The notes below the pieces were generated by a model, which worked only from the letters and a program-made list of their open reading frames with translations, was not told the DNA's origin and ran no database searches. Shown in pieces: positions 54,794-62,752 of a DNA stretch of 64,000 nucleotides (positions are counted from its first letter, which is position 1; every line of letters starts with the position of its first letter). The translations under genes and the position numbers were made by a program. Source of the DNA: Flavobacterium flevense (GTDB lineage Bacteria; Bacteroidota; Bacteroidia; Flavobacteriales; Flavobacteriaceae); the NCBI RefSeq assembly GCF_900142775.1, contig NZ_FRCC01000003.1:1-64000 (forward strand). The letters are read 5' to 3'.

Positions 54794-55693
54794 CTAATTA
54801 TTGAATTTTGGTTTTGGTAAAGGAACAAATTCTTTATCATCATCAGGAATTTTAGGAAAAGCTTCCAGGTTTTGATTCTCCCAATTTTCTTTAGCTTTTT
54901 CTAAAATAGTTTTATCCGAATTGACAAAATTCCAGTACATAAAACGTTCTTCATCAAAAGGTTCTCCTCCAAAAAGGTAAAGTGTCGTTTCTCCATTGGT
55001 TTCAAATGCACATAATGAAGCATTCTGGGCAATTAATAATTGTTTACTGCCATAGTCAGTATTGTCAATTTTTACACTTCCGTTTAAGACATACATTCCC
55101 ACTTCACCAAAAAGTTGGTCTCCAATAGTTACTTTTTGAGATGATTTCGTTTTTATTTCGACAAAATACAACCGACTATGCACGGGAACAGGTGATTTTA
55201 TATCTTTCAATTCTCCTGCTATGAGTTTGTAAGTAACACCATTTTCTTCCCAGACAGGGATTTCTTCTTTATCAAAATGACTAAAAGCAGGTTCGCATTG
55301 CTCGAGTTCTTTTGGTAAACCAATCCAAATCTGCAAACCGTGTAAAAATTTATCTTTGGTACGCAAATATTCCGGAGTTCGTTCAGAGTGTACCACACCT
55401 TTTCCGGCAGTCATCCAATTGACCTCACCAGGCTTTATTTCTATAGCATTCCCCATGCTGTCACGATGAAAAATGGCTCCGTCAAAGAGATATGTCAAAG
55501 TAGAAAGCCCGATATGCGGATGAGGGGGAACATCCAGATTTTGATGTTCTTCAAGACAGGCGGGACCCATGTGATCTATAAATAAAAAAGGACCTACGGC
55601 TCTTTTTTGTCGAAATGGCAAAAGCCTACCAACTAAAAAATTACCAATACTTACTGCTTTTTCTTCTATTATTAACCCTACGTTTGATTGCAT
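54794..55693 (-). CDS. Pirin-family protein
   Basis: This 299-residue bicupin has the pirin hallmark metal-ligand segment DVPPHPHIGLSTLTYLFDGA near residue 55 and HRDSMGNAIEIKPGEVNWMT, followed by GVVHSERTPE. A second cupin domain lacks ligands, as usual. Some pirins are quercetin dioxygenases and others are redox-sensing regulators; this one cannot be assigned. It lies 121 bp upstream of the SGNH hydrolase gene on the same strand. Confidence 0.93.
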   Translation of the reverse strand: MQSNVGLIIEEKAVSIGNFLVGRLLPFRQKRAVGPFLFIDHMGPACLEEHQNLDVPPHPHIGLSTLTYLFDGAIFHRDSMGNAIEIKPGEVNWMTAGKGVVHSERTPEYLRTKDKFLHGLQIWIGLPKELEQCEPAFSHFDKEEIPVWEENGVTYKLIAGELKDIKSPVPVHSRLYFVEIKTKSSQKVTIGDQLFGEVGMYVLNGSVKIDNTDYGSKQLLIAQNASLCAFETNGETTLYLFGGEPFDEERFMYWNFVNSDKTILEKAKENWENQNLEAFPKIPDDDKEFVPLPKPKFNN

Positions 55694-55832
55694 ATTAGGC
55701 CATTTTTAATTTAAATATTTCATTTGCAATGATACCTGAATAAGCACATACACTGCATTATTTATTATTCCTTCCCACCCAGTAGCTATAGTATTTTTCT
55801 AATGGAGGTATGCAAAAGTAGCTGTGGATTCC

Positions 55833-56624
55833 TTATTTTTTAGATAAATCTTTAAGTTGGATGTTTCTGAAATCTACAGGCTGTCCTTCGCTTTGTAACG
55901 CTATAAAACCACTTTTCAACAACTTTCCATCTACTTTAATGGCCGGATCAAAACGATTGACCACACCTCCGCCTATCTGAGGTTTTGAATATTCCAGCAC
56001 GTTTTCGCCATTGATAATATGCGTAATCAATGAATCACCCAGTACAATTATTTCTGCTTTAACCCATTGATCCCCATCATAGGTTTTTGATTTAGAATTG
56101 ATACAGTGGGTTTCATCAAGCTTGCCGTTATACACAACATTCGTTCCTGGCGAACACATATTCCCTGTAGGTCGCGGCTTACCATCACCGAGTCCGCCTA
56201 ACATTTGAAACTCAACTGAAATAGGCCAATCCTGCTCTTTAGGCATCGTTCTGGGATCCTGAGAATGAAACATGACACCACTATTGCGTAAGGTATAACT
56301 AGGCGCCCCTTTTTGAAGTTCGCCTACAAAACGATATTCTAATTTAAGATGGTAGTAGGAATACGGAATCTTGTAATACAAATGCCCAAACTGGTCATTA
56401 AAATCGCCGTATTGGTCATAGCGTACTTTTAAAATGCCGTCTTCTGCTCTGAAAGTATTACCAAAATTTTCTCCCACTTCATGGTGGTGAATTTTTACAA
56501 ACCAATCCTTAATATCCTTCCCGTTAAAGAGTGTAATCCACTCCTCATTTTTTGGTAACTTCTTAACAGAGGTACAACTGTTTATTGCCAATACCATCAA
56601 AACCGAAATTATAACTACTCGCAT
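55833..56624 (-). CDS. DUF1080 (3-keto-disaccharide hydrolase-like) lipoprotein
   Basis: This 263-residue protein has a lipoprotein signal (ISVLMVLAINSCTS; lipobox INSC). A concanavalin-like DUF1080 domain follows, starting EEWITLFNGKDIKDWFVKI with LRNSGVMFHSQDP in the middle and GFIALQSEGQPVDFRNIQLK at the end. Family members are reported to cleave 3-keto-glycosides. The protein is likely tethered to a membrane facing the periplasm or surface. The partner dehydrogenase is not nearby. Confidence 0.9.
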   Translation of the reverse strand: MRVVIISVLMVLAINSCTSVKKLPKNEEWITLFNGKDIKDWFVKIHHHEVGENFGNTFRAEDGILKVRYDQYGDFNDQFGHLYYKIPYSYYHLKLEYRFVGELQKGAPSYTLRNSGVMFHSQDPRTMPKEQDWPISVEFQMLGGLGDGKPRPTGNMCSPGTNVVYNGKLDETHCINSKSKTYDGDQWVKAEIIVLGDSLITHIINGENVLEYSKPQIGGGVVNRFDPAIKVDGKLLKSGFIALQSEGQPVDFRNIQLKDLSKK

Positions 56625-56660
56625 GCGCTATATTTTTAAGTTTATAAAAATAAGTATTTT

Positions 56661-56775
56661 TAGCTGCAATGCAAATGTTACGATTTATCTTTTGATTGGA
56701 ATATAGTTTTTTATGACGAACCACACGAAAGGATTGACTAGGTCGAATTTCATTTCGTGCGGTAGTAATGGGGTC
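56661..56775. repeat. Decayed third copy of the right-end repeat family
   Basis: The stretch around 56663-56700 (GCTGCAATGCAAATGTTACG, then ATTTATCTTTTGATTGG) matches the right arm of the element at 58794-58845. 56714-56775 (CCACACGAAAGGATTGACTA and TTTCGTGCGGTAGTAATGG) matches the element's end in inverse orientation. The middle is missing. Confidence 0.6.
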
Positions 56776-57207
56776 TCAATCTTTACATATAACTCCGTTA
56801 ATCACCTGCTCATTACCATTAATTTTAGCCAATGATTTATAGTAAATACAATTACCTTCAATTTTTATAAACTCTGTTAATATTCCACCAGATGAATTTA
56901 TCAATTTTTGAGATTCATTTAATTCGTCTTTAGATTCGTCATAAATTAGACGATAAGAACAGTCATCAATCCACTCAATTTTCCCATAAATTGTTTTATT
57001 AAATAATCCTAAGTCTTTTAATTCATCTGGGATTTCTGTGATTACTTCTTTTTGTTCATTGCCATTTCGAATTAATATGCATTTCATTTTCATCGGAATT
57101 GTAATTTCACTTGTAAAAGTTCCTTTTTTAAAATCTTCGCACTTTAAATTTTGTCCGAATGAAATTGTTCCAATTAATATTAAGACTGTAAGTAATATGT
57201 TTTTCAT
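56776..57207 (-). CDS. Small secreted hypothetical protein
   Basis: This 143-residue protein has a signal peptide (ILLTVLILIGTISFGQ). A compact domain with four cysteines follows (LKCEDF, MKCILIR, DDCSYRLIYD, GNCIYYK) plus one near the C-terminus (VICKD). The family is common in flavobacteria but has no function I can name. The frame opens upstream to 57282, overlapping the DUF418 gene, but the ATG at 57207 directly before the signal peptide is clearly the start. Its 3' end abuts a decayed repeat. Confidence 0.75.
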   Translation of the reverse strand: MKNILLTVLILIGTISFGQNLKCEDFKKGTFTSEITIPMKMKCILIRNGNEQKEVITEIPDELKDLGLFNKTIYGKIEWIDDCSYRLIYDESKDELNESQKLINSSGGILTEFIKIEGNCIYYKSLAKINGNEQVINGVICKD

Positions 57208-57235
57208 AGTTTTATAGAATTTCACAAAATGATTT

Positions 57236-58414
57236 TTAAGACCTTGTGCCAAGCCATGTGGCTTTATGCCATAGTGTTTCAAAAGGGCCTTGTTTATGAT
57301 GCTTTGCCCACCATTTGCAAAATATTCCCATAAGAATGGTTAACCCTAAAGCGATTAAAACACAATAAGTTGCTCCTGTGTATTGATACAAACCTAATCC
57401 CCAACCGTAATAAATTCCGGTTCCTATGATAGATTGAATAATGTAATTAGACATACTCATGCGTCCAAAAGATGAAAAATACATGAGTTTACTTTTTAAA
57501 TTGGTTTTGTAGAACAGCAAGGTGATTCCTGATACTAAAATCATCATCAGGGCTAAATTAGACCAGCTCGTTTCCATGGTTACTATCGGTCGCCGAATAA
57601 TTGCACTTGTAATTAAGGGCTTCAATTGTTTTTGGATAAGATAAAGCGGAATAAAAGCTAGTACAGCAATTACAAATGTTTTTTTCCAAAACCGCTCACT
57701 CTGAGGACTCCATTCAAATAGTCTTCGTTTACCCATTAGGTAGCCAAGCAGGAAAAGTCCCAAAATAGTAAAAAAGCGACCATTTTCCCAGTTCCATAAC
57801 ATCACCGCCATCTTCCCATTAGTGAGATTCCCAATTATTGTGTCCCATAAGGAGGATTTCCCTACGTAAATTATCATTTTATCAAAATAACTCCAAGACT
57901 CCGGATTACTAATGCTCTCGTGAGGATGCTGCAAAGCATACAAAAGATTCATCCATTCATAAGGAAGTAATAGTAAAATAACAGCAATACCAAAAATAGC
58001 TTTTTCAGCTAACTTGCATAAAGGAATTAACAGCAGTCCCAAAACAGCATAAATTTCTAAGATATCTCCCTGATAAAAAGCAGAGTTGAATATTCCGAAG
58101 CCGAATAACAAGAGCATACGCCAGGCGAAGATGCCATCAAATGATTTTCCTTTTTCTTTTTGTCGGCTGAGCTGGATGGCATAGGTTACGCCAAAAAATA
58201 ACGCAAAAATAGAATAGGATTTTCCTCCAAATAAGAAAAACAAGCTATCCCAAATGATCTTGTCCATACTTTTCATCCACAACGGTAAGTTTTCGGGGAG
58301 GAAGTAAAAGTCAAAATGTTCTATGTTGTGCAAGAGCATTATAGAAACTATGGCAAATCCTCTTAGAACATCTAAGACATCAATTCTGCGAAGGTTAGTT
58401 ATAGCGGTATTCAT
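57236..58414 (-). CDS. DUF418-family membrane protein
   Basis: This 392-residue polytopic membrane protein has an N-terminus RIDVLDVLRGFAIVSIMLLH, followed by about ten hydrophobic helices. The conserved C-terminal DUF418 part shows FSSFGRMSMSNYIIQSIIGT and ends in CKWWAKHHKQGPFETLWHKA. Distantly related acyltransferase-3/OpgC-like proteins share the RGFAI start, but substrate is unknown. It ends 28 bp before the secreted hypothetical gene. Confidence 0.9.
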   Translation of the reverse strand: MNTAITNLRRIDVLDVLRGFAIVSIMLLHNIEHFDFYFLPENLPLWMKSMDKIIWDSLFFLFGGKSYSIFALFFGVTYAIQLSRQKEKGKSFDGIFAWRMLLLFGFGIFNSAFYQGDILEIYAVLGLLLIPLCKLAEKAIFGIAVILLLLPYEWMNLLYALQHPHESISNPESWSYFDKMIIYVGKSSLWDTIIGNLTNGKMAVMLWNWENGRFFTILGLFLLGYLMGKRRLFEWSPQSERFWKKTFVIAVLAFIPLYLIQKQLKPLITSAIIRRPIVTMETSWSNLALMMILVSGITLLFYKTNLKSKLMYFSSFGRMSMSNYIIQSIIGTGIYYGWGLGLYQYTGATYCVLIALGLTILMGIFCKWWAKHHKQGPFETLWHKATWLGTRS

Positions 58415-58509
58415 GTATCACAAAAATTGAATTAATTATTGCATGCTCTTTTTAGCTTTTAGCCATTGCTACTGTTCCGGATTGTAGTGAGAGTTTTTTT
58501 CTAAACCCA

Positions 58510-58953
58510 CCGCTACCACACGAAATGAATTCGATGTAGTCAATCCTTTCGTGTGTTGTCATTGCGAGGAACGAAGCAATCTCACTACAAAGAGCAGATA
58601 AGTTGAGCAACTTAGTAAGATGGCGTCCGTTCCTCGCAATGAACTTATACCAACTCCCTACTTACTTTTTAAAACCATATAAAGCGTTTGCAACGCGGCT
58701 CATACTGTATTTAGACATTATACATTACAAAACACAGTATTATTTTTCGTCATAATTTCTATCATGAAATATAATTCCAGCTTCTAAAGATAGCCGCGTT
58801 GCAAACGCTACGATTTATCTTTTAATTGATAATTGGTACTCGCCGCAGGCAAGCACCAGAGTTGCGGACAAACGAGACCCAGTGGGTGTATACTGTAAAT
58901 ATAAAATTTAGTTTAATATCACGAACCACACGAAAGGATTCGTGCGGTAGCGG
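58510..58953. repeat. Non-coding inverted-repeat element, copy 1
   Basis: This element fills most of a 559-bp gap without ORFs. Its ends are inverted: CCGCTACCACACGAA (58510-58524) and, complemented, CCGCTACCGCACGAA (58939-58953), 14 of 15 identical. Inside are CATTGCGAGGAAC / GTTCCTCGCAATG (58560-58572, 58629-58641) and GCGTTTGCAACGCGG / CCGCGTTGCAAACGC (58684-58698, 58794-58808). A ~370-bp part up to about 58886 recurs near 60699-61138 in the same orientation. No transposase is encoded. Confidence 0.8.
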
Positions 58954-58973
58954 GGAGGCAATTTGCTCAAATA

Positions 58974-59528
58974 CTACTCATACATTTCAGGTTTGATAAC
59001 ATATGTTGTAACAAAATCCCCCATTTTATCATAATAAGAATAATTTAAAGTAACTTCATTGTCTCTCAAGAGCTTCATTGTTGGATCTGTTTTTACGTTT
59101 TGTAAAAGTTGAGGGAAAAAATATTTTTTCACTGTATCCAGTTTAACCTCTGCTTTTGTCATTTCTACCAAAGTATAATTATACTGCAAGGTTTTATCGG
59201 GCAGGGCAACAACATTTTTTAAAATGGTATATTGATCTACATTCATAGGACAGCTTTTATTCATTTCGTCGGCTATTGATTTTAATTTTGAGTCAATAGA
59301 TGGGCTGAATAATGATTGAGAAACGTAGAACATTACAATAAATGCTATTACAAACCCAATCATTGCTTTCACATTCAATGGTCTTTTAGTTTTAGCAGCT
59401 TTTTGCTGTTCACTTACTGTTTTTGTAGTTTGGTTTTCAACAACAGCGAGCTGATACCCACAAACAGAACAATATTTTAAACTACTATCATTTTCTGTCT
59501 GGCAGTGGGTACAAATATTTTTCATCAT
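58974..59528 (-). CDS. Zinc-ribbon protein with one membrane helix
   Basis: This 184-residue protein has an N-terminal double-CxxC zinc ribbon (CTHCQTENDSSLKYCSVCG, residues 6-24), a charged linker and one membrane helix (~55-72; MIGFVIAFIVMFYVSQSLF). A ~110-residue extracytoplasmic domain follows, with no recognised family (SCPMNVDQYTILKNVVALPD). The ribbon is predicted to face the cytosol. The gene lies between two kinds of intergenic repeats in the accessory region. Function is unknown. Confidence 0.75.
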   Translation of the reverse strand: MMKNICTHCQTENDSSLKYCSVCGYQLAVVENQTTKTVSEQQKAAKTKRPLNVKAMIGFVIAFIVMFYVSQSLFSPSIDSKLKSIADEMNKSCPMNVDQYTILKNVVALPDKTLQYNYTLVEMTKAEVKLDTVKKYFFPQLLQNVKTDPTMKLLRDNEVTLNYSYYDKMGDFVTTYVIKPEMYE

Positions 59529-59633
59529 TTTAGGTTATTAATGGTTATTTATGGGAAAACTTTATCAATTTCAAATATATTAAATTATTTTTACAAAAGT
59601 ATTTTTAGTTAACAAACGTAACTACCCACAAAC

Positions 59634-59712
59634 TTGTCATGCTGACGAAGGAAGCATCTTCGTAAGATGCTTTTTTACTCATTGTTGCTGGCACGGATTG
59701 CAAATCCGCGCG
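59634..59712. repeat. Two short palindromic repeat motifs
   Basis: GCATCTT-CGT-AAGATGC (59654-59670), preceded by TGTCATGCTGACGAAGGAA, is a hairpin followed by a T-run on the plus strand. GCACGGATT-GCA-AATCCGCGC (59691-59711) is a second near-perfect palindrome. Both are of types I recall as dispersed in Bacteroidetes genomes. No ORF with coding character is present between 59529 and 59738. Confidence 0.55.
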
Positions 59713-59738
59713 ACCGGGTAGCTGTTGGCAGTAGCTTT

Positions 59739-60596
59739 TTATAATATAGGTTTTCGCATTGATGTTTTTCCGTTTGAAGGTTTTCCAGTTTTGTGGCAAA
59801 AATTTTCCGGATAATTTTCATTACCAAAAGATGCCCAACTTCTATAAGCTTGATTTGATAATGGTTTTTTTATATTAAATGCTATTTTTTCTCCTGTTCT
59901 AATACAAAATCCATTTGTTGGATTTTCAATTTCTTCTCTATTTGGCCTTGATTTTGGTTCTGAACCTAATTCTAATTCAAATGGGAAATCGTTTAATGTT
60001 TTTAGATCACTTAATTTATTTCTATTCCACGAAGAATAAAATTTGTCTGTAGTGTCGAATAAAACATCTGATTTTATGTAATTTTTACCAAGCAATGAAC
60101 TTAATAATTTCTTTTCATAAACTGGTCGCTTAATATATATAGCCTCGCTTTTTTCTGCAAGTTCATAACAAGTTTGCCAAGCTTCATTGTCTGCGTTTGT
60201 TGTAAACTTATCTATAATGCTTATTTCAGAATAGACTCCAAATTCGACATTGTTTTTAAATGAGTAGTCATATAAGTTTATAGAAGTTATTACTCCTTTT
60301 TTCTCATTTCCATAATATTTTGCGTGTAGATTTGGTACATAAACTATGCTTATGTTTAGGAATTTTTTAAAATAGTCAAAATCATTTTTGCTTAAACTTC
60401 TGCTAACTTCTCTTTCATTTTTTCCAAAAACAATTAATATGTGAAGTTTTGGATTATTTATGTGATTGTCGAAAAGACTTTTAAAATAGTCATCTAGTTT
60501 TATAAATGGAGAAACAATTAAAAGGTTGGTTTTTGCTTCCCAAATTATTTCATAAACTGCATTTTCAAGATTTTCTCCTGTAATAAATTTTCCCAT
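59739..60596 (-). CDS. Phospholipase D-like domain protein
   Basis: This 285-residue protein has a PLD-like nuclease/phosphodiesterase fold. An N-terminal strand-helix segment (AKTNLLIVSPFIKLDDYF) precedes a single HxK motif (PNLHAKYYGNEKKGVITSIN, about residues 95-114), in which the canonical Asp is not obvious but SxN is kept. The tail resembles a zinc ribbon but with every second Cys replaced (CIRTGEKIAFN, CHKTGKPSNGK). The frame opens to 60683; the ATG at 60596 (MGKFITGENL) is the likely start. It lies between two direct copies of a repeat in the accessory region. A nucleic-acid or defence role is possible but unproven. Confidence 0.75.
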   Translation of the reverse strand: MGKFITGENLENAVYEIIWEAKTNLLIVSPFIKLDDYFKSLFDNHINNPKLHILIVFGKNEREVSRSLSKNDFDYFKKFLNISIVYVPNLHAKYYGNEKKGVITSINLYDYSFKNNVEFGVYSEISIIDKFTTNADNEAWQTCYELAEKSEAIYIKRPVYEKKLLSSLLGKNYIKSDVLFDTTDKFYSSWNRNKLSDLKTLNDFPFELELGSEPKSRPNREEIENPTNGFCIRTGEKIAFNIKKPLSNQAYRSWASFGNENYPENFCHKTGKPSNGKTSMRKPIL

Positions 60597-60698
60597 TTTA
60601 GTTAATTGTATTGAGTACGATTTTTTTAATTTTTTTTGGCTAATATATAAATAAATCTTACAAAATTTATGCTTGTGTATCATTCTCTTAAGGTTTCA

Positions 60699-61138
60699 CT
60701 GCTACCTCACGAATCCTTTTGTGTGGCTCGTTGTTATCTTGTCTTGTGTTGTCATTGCGAGCGATAGCGTGGCACCCGAGCACAGCGAACGGAGCGTAGC
60801 TAATCTCACTACAAAGAGCAGATAAGTTGAGCAACTTAGTGAGATGGCGCTCGTTCCTCGCAATGAACTTATACCAACTCTCTCAAACTGGTGCTCGATT
60901 GTATCGAGTACCTACTTAATTTTGAAAACCATATAAAGCGTTTGCAACGCGGTTCAATACTGCTTTTAGACTTATACATTACAAAACACAGTTTATTTTC
61001 GACATAATTTCTATAATGAAATATAATTCCAGCTTCTAAAGATAGCCGCGTTGCAAACGCTACGATTTATCTTTTAATTGATAATTGGTACTCGCCGCAG
61101 GCAAGCACCAGAGTTGCGGACAAACGAGACCCAGTGGG
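60699..61138. repeat. Non-coding inverted-repeat element, copy 2
   Basis: This copy keeps the perfect arms GCGTTTGCAACGCGG / CCGCGTTGCAAACGC (60938-60952, 61046-61060) and the shared 100-bp tail ending in ACGAGACCCAGTGGG. It has an extra GC-rich segment near 60770-60800 and lacks the right terminal repeat. It stops 7 bp from the thsA stop codon. It occupies most of the 548-bp gap 60597-61144, which has no ORF. Confidence 0.8.
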
Positions 61139-61144
61139 GTGGTT

Positions 61145-61987
61145 TTATATTCCTAATTCTATTGATTTAATATTGAATAAGTTAATTTGACCAATTTTAT
61201 CTTTATGAATAACAATTGTTAATTTAGCAGGATGTTTAAATTTCATTTCACTTAATTTAAATGTCCATAACATTATCTTTAATAAATCTTCATCGCTTAT
61301 ATTTTTGTGTTCTTTTATTCGTGTGATGCCAGAACCGAAAACAGGAACGGAAACAGTTTTTTGAGCGTAAACACGGTTGACTCTATCCCAAAAATTAATC
61401 AAAAATTCTATGTATTCGGGCATTGTCAGAGTTGCTTTATTATGCTCATCAAATTTAGAAAATGCAGTTAGTATAAATTCGTCATAAACAAAAATTGTAC
61501 TTAATTTAAATTGAACTGTTTTACCCCCCAATCTTCTATTAACTTGATTATTAATCACGTCTAATTCATCTGATTTTTCTACTATAAAATTATCAAGTTC
61601 CTGTATCTTCCCGCTAAAATATTTATTAATAAAAATACCATTAAGTGATTTGTTAGATATTATTTTATCATCAACTATAGTATCAAAATACTCGTTAAAT
61701 GCTATAGTTTTAAGACCGTCTTCGGAAAATAAATCTCCACATTTTATATTTACATTACTACCATCTATATCTATATCAATATTCTTAAGTTTATTAGCTC
61801 TACACCAAATAATTAAATATATAATTATCAAAATAAAAAAAGATAGATAACCAAAATATTTTAGACATTCTTTATGCTCTTCAGGTACAATATTAAAAAG
61901 CAATATGAATGATAAAATACCAGATATTACTGAAAAATAAATCCAGAATTTGTTTCTAACAGCTTTGTCAAAAAAATTAACTTTCAT
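61145..61987 (-). CDS. thsA: Type II Thoeris effector ThsA: two membrane helices plus macro domain
   Basis: This 280-residue protein has two adjacent membrane helices (~14-34 and ~43-61) followed by a macro-like domain (~68-280). The domain shows KCGDLFSEDG (82-91), AFNEYFDTIVDDKIIS (96-111), SLNGIFI and SVPVFGSGITRIKE (213-226). This TM-TM-macro layout is that of ThsA in type II Thoeris. There the macro domain is reported to bind an ADP-ribose-type signal (His-ADPR) made by the TIR partner, and the membrane part causes abortive death. It begins 3 bp after the TIR-like gene, as expected for a coupled operon. Family call is by motif and architecture; no search was run. Confidence 0.85.
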   Translation of the reverse strand: MKVNFFDKAVRNKFWIYFSVISGILSFILLFNIVPEEHKECLKYFGYLSFFILIIIYLIIWCRANKLKNIDIDIDGSNVNIKCGDLFSEDGLKTIAFNEYFDTIVDDKIISNKSLNGIFINKYFSGKIQELDNFIVEKSDELDVINNQVNRRLGGKTVQFKLSTIFVYDEFILTAFSKFDEHNKATLTMPEYIEFLINFWDRVNRVYAQKTVSVPVFGSGITRIKEHKNISDEDLLKIMLWTFKLSEMKFKHPAKLTIVIHKDKIGQINLFNIKSIELGI

Positions 61988-61990
61988 TGG

Positions 61991-62557
61991 TTATTTTTTA
62001 TAACTATAATCATCAGGATTTTTTCCAGAATCAACTATAAAATCAGAATTATTTAAAGAATCTCGTATAACATCTTTGTTCATTGGAATATGTAGTACAG
62101 GTACTTTTGATTTAGAATCTCTGAGAATTGGTAATTTATTCCATAAATTTTTCACAGTATTGTTTAAATCAGTTTTAGCATTGTTAAGCAAATCTTCCTT
62201 TGTTTTTAAATCAGGATATATTACAATTACAGGTAAGTTTAAAGTGTTAATTCCGTAATCAATTTCTTCTCGTAAAGCTCTTGAATTCGTAGTATTCTCA
62301 CTCAAAAATAAGATAATGTTCTTAGAATTTCTAAGTCTTTCCCTAAGTCGTGGTTTAAGAGTCAAATCCCAATCACTATTATCACGAACATTATAAGTTG
62401 TATCGTGTGCATTTTTAAATGGAAATGAATTATCTGAACCTTTCCACGCTTTGAGCAAATTATAATGACAAAAATCTTTAGTTGCGTGAGCACCTAGAGA
62501 TGATTCATTGAATGGTTCATTTACATAAAAAGCGCAATAATTGTAAATTTTACTCAT
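61991..62557 (-). CDS. thsB: Type II Thoeris sensor ThsB: TIR-like (DUF1863-type) protein
   Basis: This 188-residue cytosolic protein has the MTH538 TIR-like pattern: an N-terminal strand YCAFYVNEPFNE, FKNAHDT (48-54), SDWDLTLKPRLRERLRNSKN (61-80) and strand IILFLSENTTNSRALREEID (81-100). The candidate catalytic glutamate is Glu98 in REEI. A third strand, LPVIVIYPD, follows. In Thoeris, ThsB senses phage and converts NAD+ into a nucleotide signal that activates ThsA. The start ATG is followed by MSKIYNYC. It is the first gene of the operon, with ThsA 3 bp downstream. An isolated TIR protein would be the alternative, but the neighbour makes Thoeris much more likely. Confidence 0.87.
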   Translation of the reverse strand: MSKIYNYCAFYVNEPFNESSLGAHATKDFCHYNLLKAWKGSDNSFPFKNAHDTTYNVRDNSDWDLTLKPRLRERLRNSKNIILFLSENTTNSRALREEIDYGINTLNLPVIVIYPDLKTKEDLLNNAKTDLNNTVKNLWNKLPILRDSKSKVPVLHIPMNKDVIRDSLNNSDFIVDSGKNPDDYSYKK

Positions 62558-62605
62558 AATTTATTTTAAATAATTGGTTATTAAATTTAGGCGTTGTTTT
62601 GGTAC

Positions 62606-62748
62606 CATTGCCTATAACGTTCTCGCGCTACAGCGGGTTTGGGACTAAATTAAGCCCTATTTTCGGATTTGCCAAATGATCCCAAATACAAAACCAACTT
62701 TCCATTAAGTCAATTGCCCAAATCCGTTGTAGCGTGTGTTGGCAGATC
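62606..62748. repeat. Inverted-repeat element upstream of thsB
   Basis: CGCTACAGCGGGTTTGGG (62626-62643) is an imperfect inverse of CCCAAATCCGTTGTAGCG (62717-62734), 16 of 18 positions. Flanking TTGCC/TTGGCA sequences extend it. The ~75-bp spacer has no ORF. It fills the gap between thsB and the DUF1524 gene and probably holds or separates their signals. Confidence 0.65.
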
Positions 62749-62752
62749 GTTG

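Noticed and set aside
57208..57282. 25-residue extension of the small secreted protein overlapping the DUF418 gene
   Set aside because: The signal peptide begins at the internal ATG 57207; the extension is only the DUF418 tail in another frame.
58415..58973. Hidden tRNA or small RNA gene in the repeat-rich gaps
   Set aside because: The hairpins lack a cloverleaf or tRNA consensus and recur as interspersed repeats.
59605..59799. 64-codon minus-strand ORF
   Set aside because: It runs across two palindromic repeat motifs and overlaps the PLD gene end in another frame, with no protein-like composition.
62606..62748. Integron attC site
   Set aside because: The imperfect hairpin looks similar at first, but I could not find the paired RYYYAAC and GTTRRRY core sites, and no integrase gene is present.
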